The notes: generated by a model from the sequence alone, not told the origin. A stretch of 7,258 nt of DNA from Planctomycetota bacterium (GCA_021852245.1 JAJZNY010000141.1:1-7258), one strand, 5' to 3'. Shown: positions 1 to 6,539, counted from the first letter of the stretch. Program-made: numbers and translations.

Positions 1-851
1 TTGGGATATTGGTCGAGATAGGAGGTTGCGGCGGACAACAGCAGCGTTACCGTGTTGGCCTTCTTAATGCTGATCGCGTTACGATCGTCCCGCCATGAGC
101 CCCCATGGATTCTGATCAAAAGCACGGCCTGATAGCCCATGCCGTTATTGGTCAGTTTGCCGGAAAGGACCAGTTCATTTCCTTCAGCCAGTATTTGGCC
201 ATGGCGGTGCGCTGAGCCCATACCCACGCGCATGGTGAGCGCAGCCGGGCGGTTGGCGGTGAATCTGGCCACCATGACGTGATCAGGAAAGCTGCAAAAA
301 CAGGCGCGATGATAGGTGGTGTTTCCGATGGTGAATTGGACATGGGCGATGGCGGTCCGCAGATTCAGGCTTCGCCGATATCCACTCGGCTTGCCGGCGG
401 GATATTGACTGCGAATATAGATGTTGCCGAAATCCTGGTAAGCGCCATACGCTTTGGGATTGCCGGTGAAATAGCGCTTAATACCGCGTGGTTTCTGATG
501 ATTGCGTATTTCCCTCTGAATGGCCTTAATCCGAGCGGCACCCCCTGTGCGATTTCCACCGTTGTAACCCTTCCATGCTCCCGGGCCACCTGCCCATAGG
601 CTATCCTGGTTAAATTGGATCATATCGTTTCGCACACGCCCAAAAATCATGGCACCCAATTCCCCATTACCGATTGGATAGGCCTGGGTCATCCAGTCCT
701 TTGCAGGACGGCCGGACCAGAGCAGCAATCGATCAGCGGGGGATTTGGGTGATGTAGCCGAAGCGATACAAAGGTGGTTCAGGGAAAAAATATAAATTAC
801 GGTCATCCATGCCGATAAAAATCCGAAAGACCTGAGGTTTCGCATCACCAT
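1..851 (-). CDS. Secreted glycoside hydrolase family 95 protein (alpha-L-fucosidase type), N-terminal part
   Basis: The reading frame is open from ATG 849-851 to the left window edge, giving 283 residues and no stop; the catalytic (alpha/alpha)6 barrel lies outside the window. Residues 1-32 form a signal peptide (basic MVMRNLR, a hydrophobic run, ASA before the likely cleavage site), so export is expected. Residues about 43-283 match the GH95 N-terminal beta-sandwich domain: AYPIGNGELGAMIFGRV (57-73), then IQFNQDSLWAGGP (78-90), GAYQDFGNIYI (136-146), CSFPDHVMVARFTA (186-199) and VTLLLSAATSY (268-278) have the family's usual order and spacing. GH95 enzymes remove terminal alpha-L-fucose or alpha-L-galactose from glycans in the periplasm or outside the cell; the exact substrate cannot be read here. 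Start choice: AGGAG at 857-861 is 5 bases from this ATG. ATG 852-854 is too close, and ATG 843-845 remains possible. No frameshift was found. The family call is strong; its activity is inferred because the catalytic residues are not visible. Confidence 0.93.
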   Translation of the reverse strand, partial: MVMRNLRSFGFLSAWMTVIYIFSLNHLCIASATSPKSPADRLLLWSGRPAKDWMTQAYPIGNGELGAMIFGRVRNDMIQFNQDSLWAGGPGAWKGYNGGNRTGGAARIKAIQREIRNHQKPRGIKRYFTGNPKAYGAYQDFGNIYIRSQYPAGKPSGYRRSLNLRTAIAHVQFTIGNTTYHRACFCSFPDHVMVARFTANRPAALTMRVGMGSAHRHGQILAEGNELVLSGKLTNNGMGYQAVLLIRIHGGSWRDDRNAISIKKANTVTLLLSAATSYLDQYP

Positions 852-856
852 CATTT

Positions 857-861
857 CTCCT
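857..861 (-). promoter_or_regulatory. Shine-Dalgarno sequence of the GH95 gene
   Basis: Read on the minus strand this is AGGAG within GCGAGGAGAA. It stands 5 bases before ATG 849-851 and 11 before ATG 843-845, and it decides against the outermost ATG at 852-854, only 2 bases away. It is one of two strong ribosome binding sites in the window, the other being at 6519-6527. Confidence 0.75.
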
Positions 862-1033
862 CGCACCGCCAGGGCAGCCCGCCACATGGCATCACAGAAG
901 ATTCCATTGCCTTTTCAATACATAATGATATGAATGGCTCCGGCTGAAAAACCTGGCGCAGTTTTTTTTTGATATACAAGCTCGCAGGCGCGGTGCAATC
1001 ATAAAGGTATCTATTCGATGGCTTTCGGTTTGC

Positions 1034-1052
1034 CAAGCTCACCACGAGCTTG
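1034..1052 (-). promoter_or_regulatory. Perfect inverted repeat in the GH95 leader
   Basis: On the minus strand CAAGCTC and GAGCTTG flank a 5-base centre (GTGGT), giving a perfect 7-bp stem. It starts about 7 bases after the predicted transcription start, the usual place for a repressor operator or a 5'-end stabilising hairpin. GAGCTTG recurs in the same orientation at 977-983 further down the leader. Sequence alone does not distinguish DNA operator from RNA hairpin. Confidence 0.4.
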
Positions 1053-1065
1053 ATCATGAATCCGC

Positions 1066-1093
1066 AGTATACCCCCTACCGAAACAATAACAA
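1066..1093 (-). promoter_or_regulatory. Candidate sigma-70 type promoter for the GH95 gene
   Basis: On the minus strand, TTGTTA (1088-1093, four of six consensus -35 bases) is followed after 16 bases by TATACT (1066-1071, five of six consensus -10 bases). Transcription would begin near 1059, giving a leader of roughly 205 bases before the GH95 start codon. It is the best-matching promoter I found in the window and points at the only gene in that direction. It was found by eye and is not proven; planctomycete housekeeping promoters are only loosely consensus. Confidence 0.5.
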
Positions 1094-1208
1094 ATGTGCG
1101 ATCACGAAAAAGCATGGAGCCGGAATTGAGCGTCGCGCACCATTTTGTTCAATAGCGGGAGGGCTCACGAATTGGCTGAAGTGACATGGACGCAGGGAAC
1201 GGGGATAT

Positions 1209-1336
1209 CGATCATCTATGCACCGCTGAAATGGCGCGGTATCTCGTCGCTTTCAATACGCAGTTGGCTTGAATGCCCAAGCATTCCTCCGACTTGTGCG
1301 CGCCACTTTCGCTCGATCATTTCAAATTACGATCAT
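1209..1336. repeat. Three CGATCAT words upstream of nrdR
   Basis: CGATCAT occurs in the same orientation at 1209-1215, 1314-1320 and 1330-1336. The last two are 16 bases apart start to start. They do not resemble the known NrdR box, which is a longer AT-rich palindrome. They may be a regulator's half-sites or chance. Confidence 0.25.
1271..1286. repeat. Perfect 6-bp hairpin upstream of nrdR
   Basis: GAATGC and GCATTC are separated by CCAA. An overlapping alternative stem, GCTTG (1267-1271) with CAAGC (1278-1282), excludes the first. No T tract follows, so it is not a simple terminator. It could be an operator or an RNA switch element, or chance. Confidence 0.3.
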
Positions 1337-1445
1337 CGCCCGTTCCGCCATCCTCCCAAGTCAGCTCTGATTGATTGACGCCCACCTTTTTCGATTTTAG
1401 GCTACTATAAGAGGTTAATGAGTTTTTAGCGAGCGATAAAAAGCG

Positions 1446-1943
1446 GTGCGATGTCCATTTTGCCATAGTGAAAACGACGATCGCGTAATTGATTCGCGTC
1501 CGGCCGAGGGGGGTGAAGCTATCCGGCGGCGAAGAGAATGCCAGAAATGTCGGCGTCGCTACACCACGTATGAGCGAGCGGAGGAAGTTGTGCGCATGAC
1601 CGTCGTGAAGAAAGATGGGTCGCGCGTACCGTATGACCGAAATAAATTACTCGACGGCATCCAACGGGCCTGCTACAAGCGTCCGGTTCCGGCATCAACC
1701 ATCTCCGGCATGGTGGATTCGGTGGAAGAACAGATTCAGCGAAATTTTGACCGTGAGGTACCGAGTTCCGAGATCGGGGAATTGGTGATGAAATTACTGC
1801 GAGCGGCTGATCCCATAGCGTTTGTGCGATTTGCGTCCGTTTACCGCGAATTTCGAGACCTCGGGGAATTGGCGCAGGAAGTGCAGAGTGTGATGGACGA
1901 TGACAAAAAAGATCCGCGACAGCCGGAACTATTTCAACCATAA
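1446..1943 (+). CDS. nrdR: Transcriptional repressor NrdR of ribonucleotide reductase genes
   Basis: NrdR is a cytoplasmic zinc-finger repressor that binds ATP/dATP through an ATP-cone and shuts off ribonucleotide reductase operons when dATP is plentiful. The 165-residue product has the full family architecture. A zinc ribbon uses Cys3, Cys6, Cys32 and Cys35, with the hallmark VIDSR (14-18) and RRRREC (27-32) between the pairs and RRRYTTYER (36-44) after. The ATP-cone follows at about 50-140, containing VVKKDGSRVPYDRNKL (53-68), REVPSSEIG (103-111) and FASVYREFRDLGEL (129-142). An acidic and basic tail ends in PELFQP. The start is GTG at 1446, because the conserved MRCPFC begins exactly there; no clear Shine-Dalgarno is present. 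From memory, most relatives have the second Cys pair at 31 and 34, so this copy seems to carry one extra residue after Cys6. No reductase gene is adjacent. It lies 90 bases before a co-oriented lipoprotein gene. Confidence 0.97.
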   Translation: MRCPFCHSENDDRVIDSRPAEGGEAIRRRRECQKCRRRYTTYERAEEVVRMTVVKKDGSRVPYDRNKLLDGIQRACYKRPVPASTISGMVDSVEEQIQRNFDREVPSSEIGELVMKLLRAADPIAFVRFASVYREFRDLGELAQEVQSVMDDDKKDPRQPELFQP

Positions 1944-2033
1944 ACGTCGCGTCTTTTTGGCGCAGCGGCGGTTGACCGGTTATGCTCGGCGGAGTTTGGT
2001 GGTTTGACTTAACGCGCGGGGTAGCTTAACGAC

Positions 2034-3929
2034 ATGATGCGATTTGAAGCAAAAAAGCCATGGGCGATCGTGATGGCTGCGGCAGGGGTGATTTCCACTG
2101 TCATTTTATCAGGGTGTTCGCAGGGACCGAGTTCCTCATCACCTCCGATCGCCGCGCAGGATCGCGTTCCTCTGCCTTCGGTCTATCCGGCACTTCGAGG
2201 GACGGTCGGGGAGTATGTCGGACTCGGGTACACCGGGCCGATCGTGGTGCGTGGTTGGGGGCTCGTAGCGGGCTTACCCAATACGGGCAGTGGACAGATG
2301 CCGCCTCCCATTCGGGCTCTGATGCTCAATCGATTACTCAAAGCGGGCGTGGGATTCTATTCGCACGATACGGGGAATATTGACCCCAATCAAATTTTGG
2401 CATCCAAACAGGTGGCGGCGGTGGCGGTTGAGGGGGCCATTCCGCCTTTGGCGGTAAGGGGGACCACGTTTGATGTCTATCTCAAGGCACTACCGAATAC
2501 TTCCACCACGAGCATTGAAAACGGCCTGCTCTGGCCGGTAGGCCTGCGGGTGCATATTCGCCTCGTCGACCAGAGCCGCGTCGTAGCCAGGGCCCGCGGG
2601 CCGGTATTCTGCAATCCATTTACTTCTGATGGGAAACTCAAACCCACCAGCACCCTGGTTCGCGAGGGAAGGGTGATAGGTGGTGCCGTGGTGCAGGAAA
2701 GTGTGCCGTGCCTGCTCGAGCTCTACAATCCATCGTATCGCATTACCGATCTGATTCAACGTGTGATCAATCAGCACTACGGTAATTACCCGCCCGTGGC
2801 CACGGCCGAAAATGATCGGTTGGTCGAGGTACGGATTATTCATCGCTATCGACATGATCCGATGCGTTTTGTGCGGCGAGTTCTGGAACTCTATCTGGCG
2901 GGCAATGTGCCGGGCTTTAACGATCGTCAGGCACAGGTGATTATTAAATCATTGAAAGATCCGGCGGCGCCGCACGAGGCGCTGGCGGTGGCTCTGGAGC
3001 AGCTCGGAGCCCCGATTCTTCCCATATTGCAAAAACATTATGGCTCATCCAATGCCGCAGTCGCCTATTACTGCCTGCAGACGGGGGCGCGCCTGGGCGA
3101 CAGCGACGCGATCACCGCCATCAGCAAAATAGCGCTGGACACCACGAGCCCGTTTGAGCGCCGGGCGATTTACACACTGGGGCATTGTCACGACCGCTTT
3201 CTGGCCGGTCTGACCTTTCGCAAGCTGCTGCATTCGGCGTCGCGCCGTGTGCAGATCATGGGGTACAAGGCTCTTGTGTCGATTCATTCATCCATTGTCT
3301 ATTCGCAGGACATCAGCCAGAAATTTATCATGGATATCATTCCCGGTCGGCAGAAGTGCACAATCTATGTCACCACACACCACCTGCCAAGGATCGCATT
3401 CCTCGGGCACATACCCTCGCTGGTTCCAGGTTCACTCTACATCAGTCCGCACGATACGTTGACCGTCAATTATTCTCCCACCGCCAGCGTGCGTTCGGGG
3501 AACGGTAAATCAGCAGCGAATGCGGAACCAGTGGAGTTGTTCTATCGGAATCCGCTCACCGGCCAGACCGTCTCATTGAAATGTGGAGCCGCTGTACCTG
3601 CGATCCTGGCGACTCTGGCGGGGGCACCGAATCCATTTGGAAAGCATTACAATCCGCGTCAGGCATTTATCGGTGCGTCGTACCAACGTGTGGTGGAGAT
3701 GCTCTACACGCTCTGCCATACCCACCAGATCAATGCCGATTTCGTCATGGAAAGTATTACGGGAAAGACCCGGATGCTGATGGCGAGTCTTAACCAACCC
3801 CGCCCCAGCCACAGTACGATGCAACATACGGCCAAGGGTTCAACCCCAACATCGAGTCCGACGGCGCCGTTCAACACAACCCTGCCGGGCGAGCTACCGG
3901 CCGGTGCCCAACCGGCTGGAGGTAAATGA
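2034..3929 (+). CDS. FlgI-like (P-ring type) lipoprotein with HEAT-like repeats
   Basis: A 631-residue predicted lipoprotein. Residues 1-28 are a type II signal peptide with lipobox LSGC (Cys28); Ser at +2 suggests outer-membrane sorting by the E. coli rule. Residues about 55-270 resemble the flagellar P-ring protein FlgI: VVRGWGLVAGLPNTGSG (71-87) parallels the family's GYGLV-GL-GTGD motif, followed by VAAVAVEGAIPPLAVRGTTF (127-146), LPNTSTTSIENGLLWP (153-168) and GGAVVQESVP (216-225). The usual FlgI C-terminus is not seen. Instead about 285-420 is helical with HEAT-like repeats (ALAVALEQLGAPILPIL; ERRAIYTLGHC; RVQIMGYKAL). A mixed region (about 440-585) and a Pro/Ser/Thr-rich tail (586-631) follow. 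No rod, ring or hook gene is nearby, so a flagellar role is doubtful; an envelope ring or scaffold is a guess. The start is ATG 2034 or 2037; no strong Shine-Dalgarno. The lipoprotein call is firm, the FlgI relation probable, the function unknown. Confidence 0.85.
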   Translation: MMRFEAKKPWAIVMAAAGVISTVILSGCSQGPSSSSPPIAAQDRVPLPSVYPALRGTVGEYVGLGYTGPIVVRGWGLVAGLPNTGSGQMPPPIRALMLNRLLKAGVGFYSHDTGNIDPNQILASKQVAAVAVEGAIPPLAVRGTTFDVYLKALPNTSTTSIENGLLWPVGLRVHIRLVDQSRVVARARGPVFCNPFTSDGKLKPTSTLVREGRVIGGAVVQESVPCLLELYNPSYRITDLIQRVINQHYGNYPPVATAENDRLVEVRIIHRYRHDPMRFVRRVLELYLAGNVPGFNDRQAQVIIKSLKDPAAPHEALAVALEQLGAPILPILQKHYGSSNAAVAYYCLQTGARLGDSDAITAISKIALDTTSPFERRAIYTLGHCHDRFLAGLTFRKLLHSASRRVQIMGYKALVSIHSSIVYSQDISQKFIMDIIPGRQKCTIYVTTHHLPRIAFLGHIPSLVPGSLYISPHDTLTVNYSPTASVRSGNGKSAANAEPVELFYRNPLTGQTVSLKCGAAVPAILATLAGAPNPFGKHYNPRQAFIGASYQRVVEMLYTLCHTHQINADFVMESITGKTRMLMASLNQPRPSHSTMQHTAKGSTPTSSPTAPFNTTLPGELPAGAQPAGGK

Positions 3930-3990
3930 GAACCATCCGGCACAGGTAAGCCGACCGGATTCAGAGCTAAGATGGGTTGGTTCGAGCGTA
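3930..3990. terminator. Convergent gap with an inverted repeat, possible weak bidirectional terminator
   Basis: The FlgI-like gene and the TPR gene end facing each other, 61 bases apart. ATCCGG (3935-3940) and CCGGAT (3955-3960) can form a 6-bp stem with a 14-base loop. There is no T run on either strand next to it, so it is a poor intrinsic terminator; position is the main argument. Confidence 0.22.
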
Positions 3991-5412
3991 TCAGGCGCCG
4001 GCATTTGTCCGTTGTTTGCGGAGTTCCGCAAGCCGCTGCCGGGCATCGCGAAAGTTGAAATCCCACTGTGTGATCTTGCTGTAGATTTTCTCCGCTTCCG
4101 GTCCCTGATTGGTGAGTTCGTACGCACGTGCCAGCCAGTAGTGCATTTCCTTGCTGCGGCCGTCGCCGGTCGAGGCAAGCTCATAATTTTCAATGGCTCT
4201 CTGGAGTGTCTCCCCCGCCTCAAGGTACATGCCCTGGTCAAGAAACGCCCGACCGAGAAGTTGCAGTGCATCGGCCCGGTGCTTCGGACTTGCCTGAGCC
4301 TGCTGCAGGACAGCAATCGCATCTTCCGAGCGACGTGCGCGATAGAGGCGCAGTCCATATTCATAGGCGACGTTGGCGTCGGATGGGAAGTTTTTGAAGC
4401 GTTCCGCAAATTCTTCAACCTCAAACGCCAGTTTTTTCGCATCCAGATCAGCGATCTTTTTCTGCAGCTCTTTATCGTCCGGATGCGCTTTCAGTTGATC
4501 ATTCAACTCTCTCAAGTCGCGCCGGAACTTGCGAATGTGCACGTCCCCTTTAAGCATTTTGTATCGATAGGTGCGGGTTTCCTTGAAGGCTCGGTCCAAA
4601 ACTGCCAGCGCTTCCTCATCGGCCTCATCTGACTCGACATCCAGAAGCGCTTTGATGAGCTTGGCAATGTTCTGCGCATCGAGTGGATTCTGTTCCCAGG
4701 CCTCGCGTGCATCTTCCACCAGCTTGATGCGAAATTCTTCGGTTTTATTCAGGGCATCCTTCTGCAGCAACTCCTGAGTACCCGCTTTGTTAGCGAGCGA
4801 CTCCTTGAAATCAGGCACATTTTCGTAGCCGCCGCGTTTGAGGGTTTCACGTGTACCCAAATCCTTGATGCGCTGATCCAATGAGGGATCAGTGGGAGTG
4901 AGGTTGTAGGCCAATTGAACCGCTTCGCCAGCTTTGGAGAATTCTGAAACTTGTTCAAAATAATCGGCCATTTCGAGATACTGTTTGACATTCGGGGTTT
5001 TACCGGTGCTGATGGCCTGCAATACAACGGGCCCAAACCAGACAATAATATCACGATAAGAGCCGAGTGCCGCGTGCTTCATCATGTTCAGCATATGGGT
5101 GATGTTGCCGGGGTCTTTGGCGAGAAGGTATTCAGCATTGAGCATCTGCTCTTTCGGAGTTTTACCGGCGAAGTAGGGCTTGGTTCCCAGGAAACCACCG
5201 GCGGGTTTGCCCCCACTCACCTTGCGACGCAAGGATACATCCCGCAGGGCCTTATGTTCATCGAGATTGTCGGGTTCGCGCAGCAGACCCTGAATATACA
5301 TGTCAATGGCGTAGTCAAAGTTACCCGTATCCGCAACCGTTTTGGCACGGTCAAAAAACGGTTTACCTTTCCCCGGTCCCTCGACAACCACGGTCGCTTG
5401 AGCTTTGGCCAT
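3991..5412 (-). CDS. Cytoplasmic tetratricopeptide-repeat (TPR) protein
   Basis: A 473-residue protein with no signal peptide or membrane segment. TPR-like helical pairs are visible at about 19-50 (FDRAKTVADTGNFDYAIDMY), 87-105, 142-176 (YLEMADYFEQVSEFSKAGEA), 345-376 (AYEYGLRLYRARRSEDAIAV) and 380-412 (ALQLLGRAFLDQGMYLEAGE), with a final repeat at about 421-455. A charged, probably coiled-coil stretch (about 285-340, rich in K, E, D and L) separates the two groups. A Gly-rich linker (66-77) follows the first repeat. TPRs are protein-binding scaffolds, so a role in assembling or regulating another complex is likely, but no partner is evident. I associate this layout with planctomycetes, from memory only. 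The start is ATG 5412; only a weak GGA precedes it. The gene lies alone: the next minus-strand gene upstream ends 346 bases away and the facing gene converges on it. Confidence 0.88.
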   Translation of the reverse strand: MAKAQATVVVEGPGKGKPFFDRAKTVADTGNFDYAIDMYIQGLLREPDNLDEHKALRDVSLRRKVSGGKPAGGFLGTKPYFAGKTPKEQMLNAEYLLAKDPGNITHMLNMMKHAALGSYRDIIVWFGPVVLQAISTGKTPNVKQYLEMADYFEQVSEFSKAGEAVQLAYNLTPTDPSLDQRIKDLGTRETLKRGGYENVPDFKESLANKAGTQELLQKDALNKTEEFRIKLVEDAREAWEQNPLDAQNIAKLIKALLDVESDEADEEALAVLDRAFKETRTYRYKMLKGDVHIRKFRRDLRELNDQLKAHPDDKELQKKIADLDAKKLAFEVEEFAERFKNFPSDANVAYEYGLRLYRARRSEDAIAVLQQAQASPKHRADALQLLGRAFLDQGMYLEAGETLQRAIENYELASTGDGRSKEMHYWLARAYELTNQGPEAEKIYSKITQWDFNFRDARQRLAELRKQRTNAGA

Positions 5413-5474
5413 ATCAAATTCCGAAACGCCTAAAAAGACAAAATGTCATCTACGCTGCGCCAGAACAAAACGCT

Positions 5475-5595
5475 CGCGATATTCTACACTATTCAAGCAT
5501 GTCTCACATCTTTTTCCACTGGCGGCCCGTGAGGATGAAGCCGATAGGCCAACATCAGAAGCAGCTATACAGGCCGCGATATCCACGCTATCGCG
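5475..5595. repeat. Three CGCGATA motifs upstream of the TPR gene
   Basis: CGCGATA is present at 5475-5481 and 5575-5581, exactly 100 bases apart and each extended by T to CGCGATAT, and inverted as TATCGCG at 5589-5595. The last two form a perfect 7-bp inverted repeat with a 7-base centre. The first overlaps the candidate -10 element. Together they look like operator sites for one regulator, though chance cannot be ruled out. Confidence 0.35.
5481..5486 (-). promoter_or_regulatory. Candidate -10 element for the TPR gene
   Basis: On the minus strand this is TAGAAT, five of six consensus bases, which would place the transcription start near 5474 and give a leader of about 60 bases. The six bases 17 upstream (ATGTGA) are a poor -35. 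A CGCGATA motif overlaps its downstream end, where a repressor could block initiation. Weak evidence. Confidence 0.25.
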
Positions 5596-5758
5596 ATGCT
5601 TATTCGGTGCGGTGCAGCATGCGAAATCTTCCAGATTCCTCGAATTTGGTAGTCTATCATGTGGACCTCATCGAAGACGCAATCACAAATCATGTCAAAC
5701 GAAGTTAGCAGATTAAGAGTGATAGTCAACCGTCCGGGTGCCGGGGCGGAAATTCTTT

Positions 5759-6511
5759 CTATCGATTAATTTTCATTTTTTGCCTGGGAAGCGAACTTTG
5801 ATGCAACAATCGATCTATCAGAGCCTTATGGCCGGGCTTGGCGATAAATTCAAATCCACCATTATTCTGAAGGTAGATGGTGTAGAGAACCCCCGGCCGA
5901 ACCGGTTTGGCGACATACTGGAGTTGTACCACCTGCAGGCCAAGTTTTCTATCGGCACGCCGCGAGCGAATAAGCCGCTGGATCTGACGCCAGAGCGAGA
6001 GCGCGAAGGGATTGGGTGGTCCGTAGCGGGGCTCAAGAACACGAGGCACACCTTCCCGCCCCAGCAGGGATGTCCCGCGATCGGGCGCCTGCGAATTGGA
6101 GAATATACGGGTAAAGAAGCCGAGCGACTTCCCACGCAGGGCGTTACCAGCCTCGACAAATGAATCGGCAAATTTAAGCACATAACCGCCGATGTAGGGT
6201 TCATCGCCGGGGATAACTATTTTTTGCACTGGCAAAGCGACGCGCCCATGGTTGGTGAACGTGAATTCCCGCCATAAAAGTGTTGTCTGCAAGACACGAC
6301 CGCGACGGTTGAGTACCTGCCCAACGACAACGAGTTGCGCCTCCTGCGCTCGGCCGGTAAGGCGCTTGATGATGGTCTGTAGTTCCAGACGCTCCTTTTT
6401 TAATTGGGCGATTTGCGCATGGCGAGAACGCAAATCGCGGATCAAATGGACCGCCAGGGTGGCAAGAGTCGCTGACACCACCAGCCAGAATAGAGCGCGC
6501 CCCCATTTCAT
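5759..6511 (-). CDS. Single-pass membrane protein with coiled coil, unknown function
   Basis: I do not recognise this 250-residue protein. Residues 1-5 are short and basic, 6-24 (ALFWLVVSATLATLAVHLI) form one membrane segment, and 25-58 (RSRHAQIAQLKKERLELQ) are a charged heptad-like coiled coil, as in bitopic envelope proteins. The rest is a mixed soluble domain, probably periplasmic, with beta-rich stretches at about 60-112 (VVVGQVLNRRGRVLQTTLLW; FTFTNHGRVALPVQKIVIPG) and 190-222 (VQLQYVAKPVRPGVLYTIYL), and a basic central part (156-190). The C-terminus is rich in Lys and Arg. The start at ATG 6511 is supported by a strong ribosome site at 6519-6527. The upstream gene on the same strand ends 28 bases before, so the two are probably cotranscribed and may work together. 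The lack of a cleavage motif favours an uncleaved anchor. Confidence 0.8.
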   Translation of the reverse strand: MKWGRALFWLVVSATLATLAVHLIRDLRSRHAQIAQLKKERLELQTIIKRLTGRAQEAQLVVVGQVLNRRGRVLQTTLLWREFTFTNHGRVALPVQKIVIPGDEPYIGGYVLKFADSFVEAGNALRGKSLGFFTRIFSNSQAPDRGTSLLGREGVPRVLEPRYGPPNPFALSLWRQIQRLIRSRRADRKLGLQVVQLQYVAKPVRPGVLYTIYLQNNGGFEFIAKPGHKALIDRLLHQSSLPRQKMKINR

Positions 6512-6518
6512 CGGCCGA

Positions 6519-6527
6519 CCTCACCTT
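6519..6527 (-). promoter_or_regulatory. Shine-Dalgarno sequence of the membrane-protein gene
   Basis: On the minus strand this is AAGGTGAGG, with GAGG 7 bases before ATG 6511. It lies in the 28-base gap after the upstream gene and fixes the start. Confidence 0.75.
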
Positions 6528-6539
6528 AAAATTCGATCA

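Larger units (their letters stand above)
852..1445. other. Divergent intergenic region between the GH95 gene and nrdR
   Basis: About 590 bases without a convincing gene. The left part holds the GH95 ribosome site, long leader and promoter. A run of nine T lies at 962-970. The right part (about 1100-1440) shows no protein resembling a known family in either direction and no recognisable tRNA, tmRNA, SRP or RNase P motif. It contains three CGATCAT words (1209, 1314, 1330) and a tight hairpin at 1271-1286. Just before nrdR, TACTAT at 1403-1408 could be a -10 element, but the nearest good -35 word, TTGACG at 1375-1380, is 22 bases away, which is too far for a normal promoter. No Shine-Dalgarno precedes nrdR. 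Confidence 0.6.
5413..5758. other. Intergenic region upstream of the TPR gene
   Basis: 346 bases between the stop of the membrane-protein gene and the TPR start, long enough to give the TPR gene its own promoter. On the minus strand there is a perfect -35 word TTGACA (5693-5698), but only the poor -10 match TTCGAT (5670-5675) after 17 bases. A better -10 word, TAGAAT (5481-5486), has no good -35. CGCGATA motifs are repeated here. No clear terminator follows the membrane-protein gene. A 69-codon plus-strand frame (5499-5708) has no ribosome site and no recognisable homology. Confidence 0.5.

Noticed and set aside
279..599. 106-codon plus-strand frame antisense to the GH95 gene
   Set aside because: The opposite strand encodes a clear and continuous GH95 domain, so this is a shadow frame.
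962..970. Run of nine T as a plus-strand terminator
   Set aside because: The preceding bases form no convincing GC-rich stem and no plus-strand gene lies upstream to need it.
851..1057. 68-codon minus-strand frame ending in an ATGA overlap with the GH95 start region
   Set aside because: The ATGA overlap looks like translational coupling, but the product resembles no protein, it covers the leader hairpin and A9 run, and its last codons are simply the GH95 Shine-Dalgarno read as GAGGAGAAA.
1145..1378. 77-codon plus-strand frame before nrdR
   Set aside because: It starts at a TTG with no ribosome site, its composition is not protein-like, and it spans the repeats and hairpin of the intergenic region.
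1375..1408. TTGACG and TACTAT as an nrdR promoter
   Set aside because: The words are good but 22 bases apart, beyond the normal 16-18; kept only as a remark.
2004..2032. TTGACT with TAACGA as a promoter for the FlgI-like gene
   Set aside because: The -10 match is poor and transcription would begin inside the coding sequence.
3904..4632. 242-codon plus-strand frame antisense to the TPR gene
   Set aside because: Long antisense frames are common opposite GC-rich genes; the TPR helical periodicity on the minus strand shows which one is real.
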